Shown here: positions 1-8,349 of the stretch, piece by piece
Layout of the letters: each line of letters opens with the position of its first letter
Numbering within the stretch: position 1 is the stretch's first letter
The notes under the pieces: model-generated
What the model was told of the DNA's origin: nothing
The model's database searches: none
Seen by the model: the letters and a program-made list of their open reading frames with translations, nothing else
Program-made: the position numbers and the translations under genes
Assembly (NCBI RefSeq): GCF_001895045.1
Contig: NZ_BDAM01000011.1
Span: 124,001 to 188,000, forward strand
Source: Rhodococcus coprophilus NBRC 100603
Lineage (GTDB): Bacteria; Actinomycetota; Actinomycetes; Mycobacteriales; Mycobacteriaceae
Direction: 5' to 3'
DNA: 64,000 nucleotides

Positions 1-329
1 CGAAGCTCGCCGGCGTCAGCAACCCGTACCTGAGTCAGATCGAGCGTGGCTTGCGCAAGCCTTCTGCGGAAGTGCTTGCGCAGATCGCAAAAGGACTCCG
101 GTTGTCGGCGGAGGTGCTCTATGTACGGGCCGGGATTCTCGAAGACCGTCCGCAGAGTGCCTTCCGGGATGCATTGCTCGGCGATCCCGTACTGACCGAG
201 CGGCAGCGACAGGTTCTGTTCGACATCTACGACTCGTTCTGCCGTGAGAACCAGGCGGCTCCCACCGAGACGGCATCAGACGCCGGGAGCGACATCCGGC
301 ACCACACAGACTTCGACGAGGAGAACTGA
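1..329 (+). CDS. XRE-family HTH regulator, 5-prime truncated
   Basis: The first base of the gene lies outside the window; the reading frame enters at base 3. The visible 108 residues open inside an HTH_3/XRE DNA-binding domain (SNPYLSQIERG recognition helix, then the KPSAEVLAQIAKGL helix). A polar, acidic C-terminal tail follows. It ends two bases before the ATG of the HBHA-like gene, so the two are probably cotranscribed. The same order (XRE regulator, hbhA, DUF2516) is found around Rv0474-Rv0476 in M. tuberculosis. The role as a local regulator is inferred; no operator was identified. Confidence 0.85.
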   Translation, partial: KLAGVSNPYLSQIERGLRKPSAEVLAQIAKGLRLSAEVLYVRAGILEDRPQSAFRDALLGDPVLTERQRQVLFDIYDSFCRENQAAPTETASDAGSDIRHHTDFDEEN

Positions 330-330
330 C

Positions 331-1203
331 ATGACCGATCCGAATGCAGCAATCCGTACCTCCCTGTTCGCCGCCGTCGGCGCGGGCGATGCCGTGGTGC
401 ACGCCGTGGCAGACGTCGTCGCGCAGGTTCGCGAGCGTGCCGAGAACGCACAGGGCGACGTGAACGATCGCGTCGGAACCGCGCGCGACAAAATCAACGC
501 ACTTCCCGCCGATCTGACGGAGGCCGTGGAGTCGCTCCGCGAGCGTCTCGCGGGACTGCCGTCCGAGCTTCCCGAGGACATCGCAGAATTGCGCGAGCGT
601 TTCACCGCCGACGAACTCCGCAGCGTCGCCGAGGCATACCTCAAGGTTGCGTCCGACCTGTACACCGCGCTCGCAGAGCGAGGCGAACAGACGATCGAGC
701 GGCTCCGCAAGCAGCCCGCCGTCGAAGAAGGACTCGGCCGGGCCGAGGCAGCGTTCGGGGATGCCGTCGAGCTCACCGAAGAAACGTTGGGGACCGTCGC
801 CCGGCAGACCCGCGCCATCGGCGAGCAGGCCGCCATGCTTGCAGGCCTTGCCGCAGGCCGGATCTCCGACACCAGCGAGGGTGTGGGCGATGCCATTTCC
901 GATGCCGGCGACGAGGCCGCCTTGCGGGTGCTCGAACTCGGTGATCAGGCCCGCGACGCCGGTTCCGAAGCGGCCGACCGCGTGGACGCTGCCAAGTCGG
1001 ATATCGGCAAGACTGCCCATGACGTCGCCGAGTCGGTCGAGAACACGGTAAAGCCCACGCCGCCGGTCACGAAGACGCCGGCCAAGAAGGCTCCGGCAAA
1101 GCCGGCCGCGAAGAGCCCGGCTCAGGCTGCTGCCAAGGCTCCCGCGCGTGCCGCGAAGGCGCCCGCCAAGAAGGCTGCGCCCCGCAAGTCCAGCGGCTCC
1201 TGA
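331..1203 (+). CDS. hbhA: Heparin-binding haemagglutinin (HBHA)-like protein
   Basis: This 290-residue protein has a long, charged alpha-helical and probably coiled-coil body (about residues 20-235, rich in Ala, Glu and Arg). A Lys/Ala/Pro tail follows (about 240-290) with repeated PAKKAPAK-type units. That layout matches mycobacterial HBHA, whose lysine-rich tail binds heparan sulphate and whose coil mediates oligomerisation. It is much longer than M. tuberculosis HBHA (about 199 residues), so the coil is extended. The ATG at 331 follows GAGGAGAAC and sits two bases after the upstream regulator gene. Surface location is inferred from the family; no signal peptide is visible, which is also true of HBHA. 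Confidence 0.85.
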   Translation: MTDPNAAIRTSLFAAVGAGDAVVHAVADVVAQVRERAENAQGDVNDRVGTARDKINALPADLTEAVESLRERLAGLPSELPEDIAELRERFTADELRSVAEAYLKVASDLYTALAERGEQTIERLRKQPAVEEGLGRAEAAFGDAVELTEETLGTVARQTRAIGEQAAMLAGLAAGRISDTSEGVGDAISDAGDEAALRVLELGDQARDAGSEAADRVDAAKSDIGKTAHDVAESVENTVKPTPPVTKTPAKKAPAKPAAKSPAQAAAKAPARAAKAPAKKAAPRKSSGS

Positions 1204-1254
1204 GGCCCCCGCCCGGCACGCCGGGCGCAGACCGTGTCGGCCCTGCGGATATCA

Positions 1255-1286
1255 CCGGCTCCCGCGCCACTTGGCGTGGGAGCCGG
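1255..1286 (+). terminator. Intrinsic terminator after hbhA
   Basis: Two 15-base arms (CCGGCTCCCGCGCCA and TGGCGTGGGAGCCGG) pair across a 2-base gap with one G-T wobble. TTCT follows at once. It lies 52 bases after the HBHA stop and 19 bases before the DUF2516 start. The T tract is short, as is usual in high-GC actinobacteria. Confidence 0.7.
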
Positions 1287-1304
1287 TTCTCGTAGACTGG
1301 GGGA

Positions 1305-1595
1305 GTGACGAATGTCGATTCTCTCGCCGGTTTGATCATCCTCGTGCTGCAGGTCATCGCGATCGCGGGAGCCGGGTTTGCGCTCTTCCATGCTGTTCGC
1401 CAGCCTTCCGAGGCGTTTCCCGCAGTCGACAAGCTCACCAAGCCCGTGTGGCTCGGCATCCTGATCGCCGCGTTGCTGGTGCTGATTCTGCTCGGGGCGG
1501 TCGGACTGCTGGGCATCATCGCGGTGGTGGCGGTGTGCGTGTATCTGGTGGACGTGCGGCCGCGTGTCGAAGAGGTTCAGCGCCGCCGCTGGTAG
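1305..1595 (+). CDS. DUF2516 family membrane protein
   Basis: This 96-residue protein has two clear hydrophobic segments, about residues 7-28 (LAGLIILVLQVIAIAGAG) and 48-80 (LGILIAALLVLILLGAVGLL). A short charged tail VEEVQRRRW ends it. Size, topology and position after hbhA match the DUF2516 family (Rv0476 neighbourhood). Function is unknown. The GTG at 1305 follows GGGGGA. The hairpin just upstream suggests its own promoter or readthrough from hbhA. Confidence 0.8.
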   Translation: MTNVDSLAGLIILVLQVIAIAGAGFALFHAVRQPSEAFPAVDKLTKPVWLGILIAALLVLILLGAVGLLGIIAVVAVCVYLVDVRPRVEEVQRRRW

Positions 1596-1645
1596 TCGCC
1601 CCGCACCGCCCGATTGCGATCTCGCGGGTGAGCTCGTGCCTTGAC

Positions 1646-1670
1646 AAGTGTGATCCAGATAATGACACTT
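1646..1670. promoter_or_regulatory. Candidate operator palindrome upstream of the AurF-like gene
   Basis: AAGTGT (1646-1651) and ACACTT (1665-1670) form a perfect 6-base inverted repeat, and the match extends imperfectly inward (GTGTGA against TGACAC). A TTGACA hexamer at 1641-1646 abuts the left arm and could be a -35 box. No well-spaced -10 box is obvious. It lies about 40 bases upstream of the oxygenase start. The geometry is TetR-like, but the regulator is unknown. Confidence 0.45.
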
Positions 1671-1708
1671 CGAGTAACGGGTACATCTTCGAGACGAGGC
1701 GGTCGGCC

Positions 1709-2650
1709 ATGACTCTCACCCGCACGAACCGAGCAGGCGACGCCCGGACGGGTGCCGCGACGATCGGCAGTGATGGCGAGCGGCAGGAAACCGCGCAACG
1801 GCTTCTCGATTCCTCCGCACGGCTGTCCTACGACCCGGCCTTCGAGATCGACTGGGAAGCCCCCCTCGCCGAGGGGCGATACGGCATGACCCCCGAATGG
1901 TGCAGCCTCTACGGCACGGACCTGTGGGAGCGCATGACCGAGGACCAGCGCATCACCCTCACCAATCACGAGGCGGCGAGTATCGCCGGCACGGGTATCT
2001 GGTTCGAGATGATCCTGATGCAGATGCTCGTGCGCGACCTCTACCGCCGCGACCCGTCCACGCCGTACGTGCAGTTCGGGCTCACCGAGATCGCCGACGA
2101 GTGCCGCCACTCCGTGATGTTCGCGCGGTCGGCACAGCGATTCGGCGTGCCCTCGTACCGGCCCAAGCGCTGGATCCGGGAGACGGGACGCATCTTCAAG
2201 GCGATCGCGAGCGGCGCCCTCGCCTACGGCGGGACCCTGTTCGCCGAAGAGATTCTCGACATGATGCAACGCGACTTCATGCGGGACGAGCGGGTTCAAC
2301 CCCTTACTCGCACCGTCAGCCACATCCACGTCGTCGAAGAGTCACGACACATCCGCTACGCCCGTGAGGAAACACGGCGCCGAGCGGGACTCGCGACCAG
2401 GATGCAGCGCACGTGGATCCGACTCCATTTGGGAGTGAGCGCGTACTTCGTCGTCACCAGCCTGGTGAACGACCGGGTGTACGCCGCTGCCGGGCTCGAC
2501 GTCGCCGAGGCGAAAGCCGCCGCGCGCAGCAACACCCACTACCACGACAGGCTGCGCCTCGGGACGCGGCGCACTGTCGAATTCCTCGACGAGGTCGGGC
2601 TCATCGGCGGGCCGTCGGCCCTTCTGCTCCGCAAGGCCCACGTCCTCTGA
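1709..2650 (+). CDS. AurF-type di-iron N-oxygenase family protein
   Basis: This 313-residue protein has a full set of carboxylate/histidine ligands in the spacing expected for the AurF (p-aminobenzoate N-oxygenase) ferritin-like fold: E100, E131-x2-H134 (DECRH), E180, H207, E211-x2-H214 (EESRH). The H207/E211/H214 spacing matches AurF H223/E227/H230, recalled from the family. AurF oxidises arylamines to nitro compounds; the substrate here is unknown. The gene stands alone, 43 bases ahead of a hydrolase on the same strand, with no antibiotic gene nearby. The ATG at 1709 is taken as the start because the upstream frame has no domain content. Confidence 0.8.
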   Translation: MTLTRTNRAGDARTGAATIGSDGERQETAQRLLDSSARLSYDPAFEIDWEAPLAEGRYGMTPEWCSLYGTDLWERMTEDQRITLTNHEAASIAGTGIWFEMILMQMLVRDLYRRDPSTPYVQFGLTEIADECRHSVMFARSAQRFGVPSYRPKRWIRETGRIFKAIASGALAYGGTLFAEEILDMMQRDFMRDERVQPLTRTVSHIHVVEESRHIRYAREETRRRAGLATRMQRTWIRLHLGVSAYFVVTSLVNDRVYAAAGLDVAEAKAAARSNTHYHDRLRLGTRRTVEFLDEVGLIGGPSALLLRKAHVL

Positions 2651-2693
2651 CCACCTCGGGCCCCGACCCGCAGCACGACACCACAGGAGAACC

Positions 2694-3734
2694 GTGAAGA
2701 AGCCGTCCCCAAGGACGTGGCAGATAGCAGTCGGAGTGGCGCTCGCCCTCGGAGCCACGGCAGGACTGGTCGTCGCACGACGCCGGCGCGGCACCGTCGT
2801 CCGCACAGAAGACGTCGCGCCCCACGCGCTGCTCGCGGCGCCCGCGCTCGAGCCTCGGACGGTCGAGGTGCGGACCGACGACGGGGCACGTCTGAACGTG
2901 TTGTCCTACGGGGATTCCCAGGCTCAGCCGTTGGTGTTCTGCCACGGCTGGACCTGCAATGCGGCCTATTGGACCCCGCAGATCAACGCCTTCGCGGAGA
3001 ACTACCACGTCGTGGTCTACGACCAGCGGGGCCACGGCAACAGCGAGTCGGGCTCGCGCCCGCTCGGGGCAGACGTACTCGCCGACGACTTGCACGCCGT
3101 GCTCGAAGCGACGGTTTCGCCCGGGCGCAAGGCGATCCTGGCGGGCCACAGCATGGGCGGCATGAGCATCATCGCGTGGGCGGAAAAATACCCGGAACAG
3201 GTCACCGAGCGCGTCGCCGGCGTACTGCTCGCCAGCACCGGAACCGACCATCTCGTCGCGGATTCGGCGATCGTCCCGCTGCCCGCACGATTCCCGAAAG
3301 TGCCCGTACCGGTCGCGCGACGGGTGATGGGCGCGACCGTGCCGCTGGTCGAATCGTCCGTCACCACGCGGGCATTGCGATACATCGCGCTCTCCCCGAA
3401 CGCGACCGGGCCGGAAGTCGCATTCTGCGAGAAGATCGTGCTCGGCTGCCCGCCTCGTACACGCGGCGGGTGGGGACACGCACTGAGCGCCCTCGACATC
3501 CGGGAGGGACTGCACAACCTGACGGTGCCGACCACGGTGCTGGTGGGCACCGCCGATCGCCTGACTCCGCCCGTGCACGCCCGGCGGCTCGCAGGTGAAC
3601 TCGAAGAGGCGGGCAACCTCGAGCGCCTCGTCGTCCTCGACGGTGTGGGCCACATGAGTTCGGTCGAGGCGATCGACCGGGTCAACGACGAACTACTGCA
3701 TCTCGTCGAGAAGGCAGACGCGCTCGTCGGCTGA
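2694..3734 (+). CDS. Alpha/beta-fold hydrolase, membrane-anchored
   Basis: This 346-residue protein has an N-terminal hydrophobic segment (about 10-28), then arginines, then a standard alpha/beta hydrolase domain. Visible motifs are the oxyanion-hole HGW (84-86), the nucleophile elbow GHSMGG (Ser153), a late acid in GTADRLTPP and the catalytic His in DGVGHMSS. The anchor suggests action at the membrane. The substrate cannot be told from sequence; lipid ester or epoxide hydrolase are both possible. The GTG at 2694 follows AGGAGA at good spacing. It ends 20 bases before the convergent purU. Confidence 0.8.
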   Translation: MKKPSPRTWQIAVGVALALGATAGLVVARRRRGTVVRTEDVAPHALLAAPALEPRTVEVRTDDGARLNVLSYGDSQAQPLVFCHGWTCNAAYWTPQINAFAENYHVVVYDQRGHGNSESGSRPLGADVLADDLHAVLEATVSPGRKAILAGHSMGGMSIIAWAEKYPEQVTERVAGVLLASTGTDHLVADSAIVPLPARFPKVPVPVARRVMGATVPLVESSVTTRALRYIALSPNATGPEVAFCEKIVLGCPPRTRGGWGHALSALDIREGLHNLTVPTTVLVGTADRLTPPVHARRLAGELEEAGNLERLVVLDGVGHMSSVEAIDRVNDELLHLVEKADALVG

Positions 3735-3754
3735 CCGCATGCAAGCGGCCCGGG

Positions 3755-4642
3755 TCAGTTGAAGACGACGGTCTTGCTGTCGTGGACCAGAACGCGGTCC
3801 TCGAGATGCCAGCGCAATCCGCGGGCGAGCACGAGCTTCTCCACGTCCCGGCCCTGGCGCACCATGTCGTTGACGCTGTCGTTGTGACTGACCCGGATCA
3901 CGTCCTGCTCGATGATCGGACCCGCGTCGAGTTCGGCCGTGACGTAGTGGCACGTCGCGCCGATCAGCTTCACCCCGCGTGTGAACGCCTGGTGGTACGG
4001 CCGCGCGCCGATGAACGACGGCAGGAAGCTGTGGTGGATGTTGATCGCGCGGCCCGACCAGTGTTCGCACAGCGACTCCGGCAGCACCTGCATGAAGCGC
4101 GCGAGCACGACCGCGTGCGGGTCGTGAGCGTCGACGAGTTTGCGGACTTGTTCGAAAGCGGGCCCGCGCTCGGCGGGGTCCTTCGGGAACGACACGTAAT
4201 GGAAATCGATGCCGTGCCGGCGCGCGACCGACTCGAGCTCGGGGTGGTTCCCGATGACCGCGCACACGTCGGCTTCGAGTTCACCGGCCGCGACCCTGCC
4301 GAGGATGTCGTGCAGGCAGTGCGCTTCCTTGCTGACCAGAAGCACGACGCGCTTGCGTTTGCCGGTGTCCGAGAGCGTCCACTCGGTCTCCGGGCCGATC
4401 TCCTCGGCCACCGCGGCGAACTTGGTGCGTAGTTCCTCGATCGAGAACGGGATCGACGACGCGCGAACCGCCTGCCGTGTGAAGAACCAGCCGCTGTCCT
4501 GGTCGGCGTGATACGCGGCCTCCACGATCGAGCCGCCGACGTCCGCGAGGAACTTCGAGATGCGGGCGACGATCCCGGTCGAGTCCGGGCAACCCAGGGT
4601 CAGGACGTAGCGGCGGTTGTCGGTCGAGGAGGCAAGCGTCAT
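3755..4642 (-). CDS. purU: Formyltetrahydrofolate deformylase
   Basis: This 295-residue protein hydrolyses 10-formyl-tetrahydrofolate to formate and tetrahydrofolate, supplying formate to purine synthesis and balancing one-carbon pools. The N-terminal ACT regulatory domain (about 12-90, CPDSTGIVARISKFL) is followed by a formyltransferase-fold domain (about 97-295). The catalytic-site signature INIHHSFLPSF and the GNHPEL segment are visible. Length equals the family norm. It faces the upstream hydrolase tail to tail and lies downstream of the methyltransferase on the same strand. Confidence 0.95.
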   Translation of the reverse strand: MTLASSTDNRRYVLTLGCPDSTGIVARISKFLADVGGSIVEAAYHADQDSGWFFTRQAVRASSIPFSIEELRTKFAAVAEEIGPETEWTLSDTGKRKRVVLLVSKEAHCLHDILGRVAAGELEADVCAVIGNHPELESVARRHGIDFHYVSFPKDPAERGPAFEQVRKLVDAHDPHAVVLARFMQVLPESLCEHWSGRAINIHHSFLPSFIGARPYHQAFTRGVKLIGATCHYVTAELDAGPIIEQDVIRVSHNDSVNDMVRQGRDVEKLVLARGLRWHLEDRVLVHDSKTVVFN

Positions 4643-4699
4643 GGTTCCGATTGTCTCAGGTGCCCTGGAGCAGCTTCCGCGGGCCGGGTCCTGCCGGTT

Positions 4700-5599
4700 T
4701 CACCCCGATGGTGGCGGACGCCGGACGGTCGCGGTACCGACGAGAGTGGTCGCGTCGACGGTGTGTATGCCGCGCGTGGTGATCGTCTCGGCCAGGTCCT
4801 GCCTCACCGAGGCCACTTGCCCGGCGTCCAATCCGGACAATGCGGTCCGCCATCCGGTACCCGCGACAAGCGCCCAGCACAGGTCCTCCGTCGCCGGGAT
4901 CAGGTTGGACAACGTCCGCACCTCGACGGAATGCGTACCCGCCGCGCCGAGCCATTCCCCGAGGGCTGCGGGGGTGTCGATCCGGCGCAGCGGCGAGTGG
5001 TCGTAATCCGGGGCGCGCCGGGCGAAGTCCGGCGAGTGACGGGACGCCACGTCGAACACCGCATCCCTCATCTCCGCCATCGACTCCGAGCGCCACACCG
5101 TGACCCCCACCCGTCCACCGGGCCGGACCTGACCGACGAGCCTCGAGAACGCGATGTCCATGTCGGGGAGGAAGAACACGCCGTAGGAGATCGCGAGCAC
5201 GTCGTACCCTGCCTCGGGCACATCGGACGGCGGTTCCCAGCGCGTCACGTCGGAGCACACGAAGTCGATGTTGGTCAGGGCGCGCGCTTCTGCGAGCAGG
5301 CGACCGTGTTCGAGGAGGTCGTCGGCGATGTCGACGCCGTGGACCCGACCGTCCGGACCGGTGGCCATCGCAGCGGGAACGGCGGACGCCCCGGCACCGC
5401 AGCATGCGTCGAGCACCGTGTCGCCGGGGCCGACCCCGAGCTGGAATACGAGCGCCTGGCCGGCAGGCCCCCACAGGACGGGCGTGAGGGTGTCGAAGTC
5501 GGTGCTCGCGGAATCGAACGTGCGGGCGGTCTCGGACACAGCGCTGGCAGCCGGGTGGTTCGCCCCGGTACCGGGCGGACGATTCTCGTCGGTGTTCAC
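4700..5599 (-). CDS. Class I SAM-dependent methyltransferase
   Basis: This 299-residue protein has a Rossmann-type SAM-binding domain: motif I DACCGAGASAVP, an acidic strand-2 end (VHGVDIADDLLEHGRLLA) and a post-motif segment VLAISYGVFFLPDMD. It resembles UbiE/Methyltransf_11 enzymes that act on small molecules; the substrate is unknown. The start ATG overlaps the stop of the GNAT gene by four bases, so the two are translationally coupled. An operon of an acyltransferase and a methyltransferase is inferred. Confidence 0.8.
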   Translation of the reverse strand: MNTDENRPPGTGANHPAASAVSETARTFDSASTDFDTLTPVLWGPAGQALVFQLGVGPGDTVLDACCGAGASAVPAAMATGPDGRVHGVDIADDLLEHGRLLAEARALTNIDFVCSDVTRWEPPSDVPEAGYDVLAISYGVFFLPDMDIAFSRLVGQVRPGGRVGVTVWRSESMAEMRDAVFDVASRHSPDFARRAPDYDHSPLRRIDTPAALGEWLGAAGTHSVEVRTLSNLIPATEDLCWALVAGTGWRTALSGLDAGQVASVRQDLAETITTRGIHTVDATTLVGTATVRRPPPSG

Positions 5600-6132
5600 G
5601 ACCCGGCCTCATCGAGTTCGTAGAACGCGGACGGATACCGGAATTCGCCTGTCATCTCCGGCCGGTAGCCGGTGAGCGGGCGCGCCTGCAGGTGCGATGC
5701 CCACTCCGGCACGTCGGGCGTGATCCCGAGATCCGCGGCGGGCACGAACCCGAACCGCGGGTAGTAGTCGAGGTGGCCGAGCAGCACGACGATCGACTCG
5801 TCGAGCGCGTCGGCAGCGCCTAGCACAGCGTGCATCAGCGCCGAACCGATTCCGGACCTCGCCATGTCGGGGAGCACCCCGATCGGCCCCAGCGCGAGGG
5901 CCGGATACCCGCCGAGATCGCCGCGGGTGACGCACACGTGACCGACGATGCCGTTCGTCACGTGCTCGCACACCAGCGAGAGCCGGGGCAGCCAGTCGGG
6001 TCCGTTGCGGAGTGTGTCGACGAGGCCGGGTTCGACCGGGACGAGGCCGGGTGCGGCGACGGCGGCGAAGGCGCCGTGATGGACGTCGGACACAGCACCG
6101 AAGTCCGACGGTAGTTCCCGGCGAATGATCAC
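5596..6132 (-). CDS. GNAT family N-acetyltransferase
   Basis: This 178-residue protein begins [14 protein letters not shown], typical of a GNAT beta-1 strand. The acetyl-CoA loop appears as [15 protein letters not shown], a variant of the Q/RxxGxG/A motif. A predicted-GNAT tail PRFGFVPA resembles the YjdJ/PA4866-like acetyltransferases. The acceptor is unknown. A GTG at 6132 is preferred because the domain starts there; an in-frame start at 6168 would leave only 29 bases to the divergent deoC. It overlaps the following methyltransferase start. Confidence 0.8.
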   Translation of the reverse strand: MIIRRELPSDFGAVSDVHHGAFAAVAAPGLVPVEPGLVDTLRNGPDWLPRLSLVCEHVTNGIVGHVCVTRGDLGGYPALALGPIGVLPDMARSGIGSALMHAVLGAADALDESIVVLLGHLDYYPRFGFVPAADLGITPDVPEWASHLQARPLTGYRPEMTGEFRYPSAFYELDEAGS

Positions 6133-6173
6133 CTCACCGAGTCTGGCCGTACCGCGCGCAACCGGCAACCGCT

Positions 6174-6188
6174 TTTGCAGTGTGCAAA
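6174..6188. promoter_or_regulatory. Palindrome between GNAT gene and deoC
   Basis: TTTGCA (6174-6179) and TGCAAA (6183-6188) form a perfect inverted repeat around GTG. It ends nine bases before the deoC ATG in the short divergent intergenic region, where a repressor could block either or both genes. No -10 box is obvious. Operator identity is inferred only from symmetry and place. Confidence 0.4.
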
Positions 6189-6197
6189 GCTGGCGGC

Positions 6198-6863
6198 ATG
6201 TCCGCCACCACGCTCACCCGCTCGCAGGTCGCCGCGATGATCGACCACACCCTTCTGGCTCCGGAAGCGTCGTCCCAGGCGGTGCGGGCTCTCGTCGACG
6301 AGGCCCGGGAACTGGACGTGTATGCCGTGTGCGTGTCGCCGTCGATGCTGCCGTTGCGTGCAGAAGGGCTCGTGATCGCGACCGTGGTGGGGTTCCCGTC
6401 GGGCAAGCACCACTCCTTGATCAAGGGTGCGGAAGCGCGGCTGGCGGTCGAGGAGGGGGCACGCGAGGTCGACATGGTCATCGACATCGGTGCCGCGGTC
6501 GCCGGGGACTACAACGCGGTGCTCGCGGACATCCTCACGGTCCGTGAGGCGATCGGGTTCGATCCCGTACTCAAGGTGATCATCGAATCCGCGGCGCTGC
6601 CGGACGAAGCGATCGTCGAGGTGTGCCGCGCGGCGGCGAATGCCGGCGCGAACTTCGTGAAGACATCGACCGGTTTCCACCCCGCCGGTGGCGCTTCCGA
6701 GCACGCGGTGCGTCTGATGGCCGAGACGGTCGGCGGTCGCCTCGGAGTCAAGGCGAGCGGCGGCATTCGCACCGCGGACGCCGCCCTCCGCATGATCGAA
6801 GCAGGCGCGACGCGCCTGGGACTCTCGGGAAGCCGCGCCGTTCTCGACGGCTTACCCGACTGA
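6198..6863 (+). CDS. deoC: Deoxyribose-phosphate aldolase
   Basis: This 221-residue class I aldolase cleaves 2-deoxyribose 5-phosphate to glyceraldehyde 3-phosphate and acetaldehyde during deoxynucleoside catabolism. The Schiff-base lysine is K155 in NFVKTSTGF, the second active-site lysine K185 is in [10 protein letters not shown], and IDHTLL (15-20) is the N-terminal family mark. The length is normal. The ATG at 6198 lies 66 bases from the GNAT start on the other strand. It ends three bases from the convergent LmeA-like gene. An orthologue (Rv0478) occupies the same relative place in M. tuberculosis. Confidence 0.95.
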   Translation: MSATTLTRSQVAAMIDHTLLAPEASSQAVRALVDEARELDVYAVCVSPSMLPLRAEGLVIATVVGFPSGKHHSLIKGAEARLAVEEGAREVDMVIDIGAAVAGDYNAVLADILTVREAIGFDPVLKVIIESAALPDEAIVEVCRAAANAGANFVKTSTGFHPAGGASEHAVRLMAETVGGRLGVKASGGIRTADAALRMIEAGATRLGLSGSRAVLDGLPD

Positions 6864-6866
6864 CCG

Positions 6867-7616
6867 TCAGGCCAGCACTCCGCACGACCCCTGGTTCTGC
6901 TGCTGTGCGCCCTCCGGATTCTCCGGGAGCACGTAACGCCCGCCGTCGAGGGTGAGCCGGACGCCGGAATCGGTGACCGCCAGCGACGTGGCCTTCATTC
7001 CCAGCGGGTACTGCTGCAGCCCGGAGGTCAGGGCTTCGACGATCCCGTCGACGAGAGAATTCGGGAGCCCGAACCCGAGCACCGAGGCGTCGACCGTCTG
7101 GACGGTCACCATGCCGTCGGCCACGGTGGGCCGCACCGTGAGTTCGGCCAGTCCGTCGCCGCCCACCACGAACGTCAGCGTCCCGGCTTCGGGGTCCGCG
7201 GTGACGTCGCTGATCAGCGCGCCGACGGACTGGGACTGCACCGTGGCGAGTATTCCGCTGGTGGGCCAGTCGACCTCCGCGCTGGAACTGCCGATCGTGC
7301 CGGCACCTTCCGCGGTGTCGCGCAGGTCCACGTTCCGGACGACCGCGTGGACCTGCATCTCTTTCGCGGGCCCGAACGCGCTGTCGTCGCTGTCGAGGGT
7401 GACGGACGGGACCTGCTTGTCGGCGAGTTGCAGCAGCACCGGTTTCCAGCTCAGGTCCACGTCCACGCCCGTGCCGAGTTCGCTCTCGAACGACTGGGCC
7501 AGACAGGTTGTCGCGCGATTGCGGACATAGACCTCGGCGCCGACGAGGGCCGCGACGAGTGCGGCGACGACGATGACGGAGATCGTGACGAGTCGGGTGC
7601 GCTTCCTTTGCGTCAT
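6867..7616 (-). CDS. LmeA-like DUF2993 phospholipid-binding protein
   Basis: This 249-residue protein has an N-terminal membrane segment (about 9-31, VTISVIVVAALVAALVGAEVYV) preceded by RKR. A secreted or periplasmic domain follows with the DUF2993 pattern of alternating strands, for example VDVDLSWKPVLLQL and SVTLDSDD. In mycobacteria LmeA of this family binds phospholipids and supports mannan elongation of lipomannan. That role is family knowledge; here it is inferred. Met at 7616 is chosen because it directly precedes the basic-hydrophobic leader. Near the C-terminus is NQGSCGVLA. Confidence 0.75.
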   Translation of the reverse strand: MTQRKRTRLVTISVIVVAALVAALVGAEVYVRNRATTCLAQSFESELGTGVDVDLSWKPVLLQLADKQVPSVTLDSDDSAFGPAKEMQVHAVVRNVDLRDTAEGAGTIGSSSAEVDWPTSGILATVQSQSVGALISDVTADPEAGTLTFVVGGDGLAELTVRPTVADGMVTVQTVDASVLGFGLPNSLVDGIVEALTSGLQQYPLGMKATSLAVTDSGVRLTLDGGRYVLPENPEGAQQQNQGSCGVLA

Positions 7617-7718
7617 GGACGAGATTGTTCCGGACAAGTCTGAGGAAGCTATGAGCGCGCGCACACCGATGACCCGATTATGTGAGATGCAACACAGGAG
7701 TTCGGTAGTCTGGGCGCC

Positions 7719-8336
7719 ATGACAGGGTGGGCGGATTCAGAGAGCGACGCAGCCGGGCAGGTCGGTCCCGACGACCTTCTGCGTCAGCTCGCCGTGACTC
7801 AGGCCGGGTACTTCACCGCGCGTCAGGCGACCGGGCGCGGCATCGCCGCCGACGGGTTCCGCGCGCGGGTCGAGGCAGGCCTGTGGATCCGGATCGACGC
7901 CGAACTGTTCCGGATGAGCGACAGCCCCCACACGAAATTCGACGAGTTCGCGCGGTGGTGTGCCTGGTACGAAGGCGCTGCGGTGGTGTCGCACCAGAGC
8001 GCCGCCGACCTCCACGGTATGGGCCACCTGCAGCCACGGTTCCTGCACCTGTCGACGGTGGATCAGCGCACGGTGCCGAGCAACCGGCTCGCGCTGCATC
8101 ACCGGACGCTGACGGACCGGGACTGCGAAACCGTCGGGTGTTTCCGGGTCACCACACCCGCGCGGACCGCCGTGGATCTCGCCGCCGGCGGGGTATCGCA
8201 GGAAGTGCTCGACGAACTCGTCGGAGACGCGATCACCCTCGGGCGCGTCGACTCCGACGAACTGCACGCCGCGGTCGCGGGAGAACCCGCCACCGTGGCC
8301 GACCGCATCGCGCTCGCGCTGCTGTCCGCCGGCTGA
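7719..8336 (+). CDS. AbiEi-like antitoxin-domain protein, solo
   Basis: This 205-residue protein has an N-terminal AbiEi winged helix-turn-helix (about 18-60, AVTQAGYFTARQATGRGI) and an AbiEi_3/4-like body (AVVSHQSAADLHGMG, RVTTPARTAVDLAAGG). In bona fide type IV systems AbiEi represses an abiE operon with the AbiEii nucleotidyltransferase toxin. No AbiEii-like gene is adjacent: the next gene is a convergent methyltransferase. Solo AbiEi-type proteins are common in actinobacteria and their role is unclear. The start ATG follows a short AT-richer stretch. Confidence 0.75.
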   Translation: MTGWADSESDAAGQVGPDDLLRQLAVTQAGYFTARQATGRGIAADGFRARVEAGLWIRIDAELFRMSDSPHTKFDEFARWCAWYEGAAVVSHQSAADLHGMGHLQPRFLHLSTVDQRTVPSNRLALHHRTLTDRDCETVGCFRVTTPARTAVDLAAGGVSQEVLDELVGDAITLGRVDSDELHAAVAGEPATVADRIALALLSAG

Positions 8337-8349
8337 CCGCCGGCCGCGG

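Noticed and set aside
1641-1666. Promoter TTGACA...TAATGA for the AurF-like gene
   Set aside because: The gap between the two hexamers is only 13 bases, too short for a sigma-70-type promoter; only the palindrome is kept.
7719-8336. Complete type IV toxin-antitoxin system
   Set aside because: Only the AbiEi-like half exists; flanking genes are LmeA-like and a methyltransferase.
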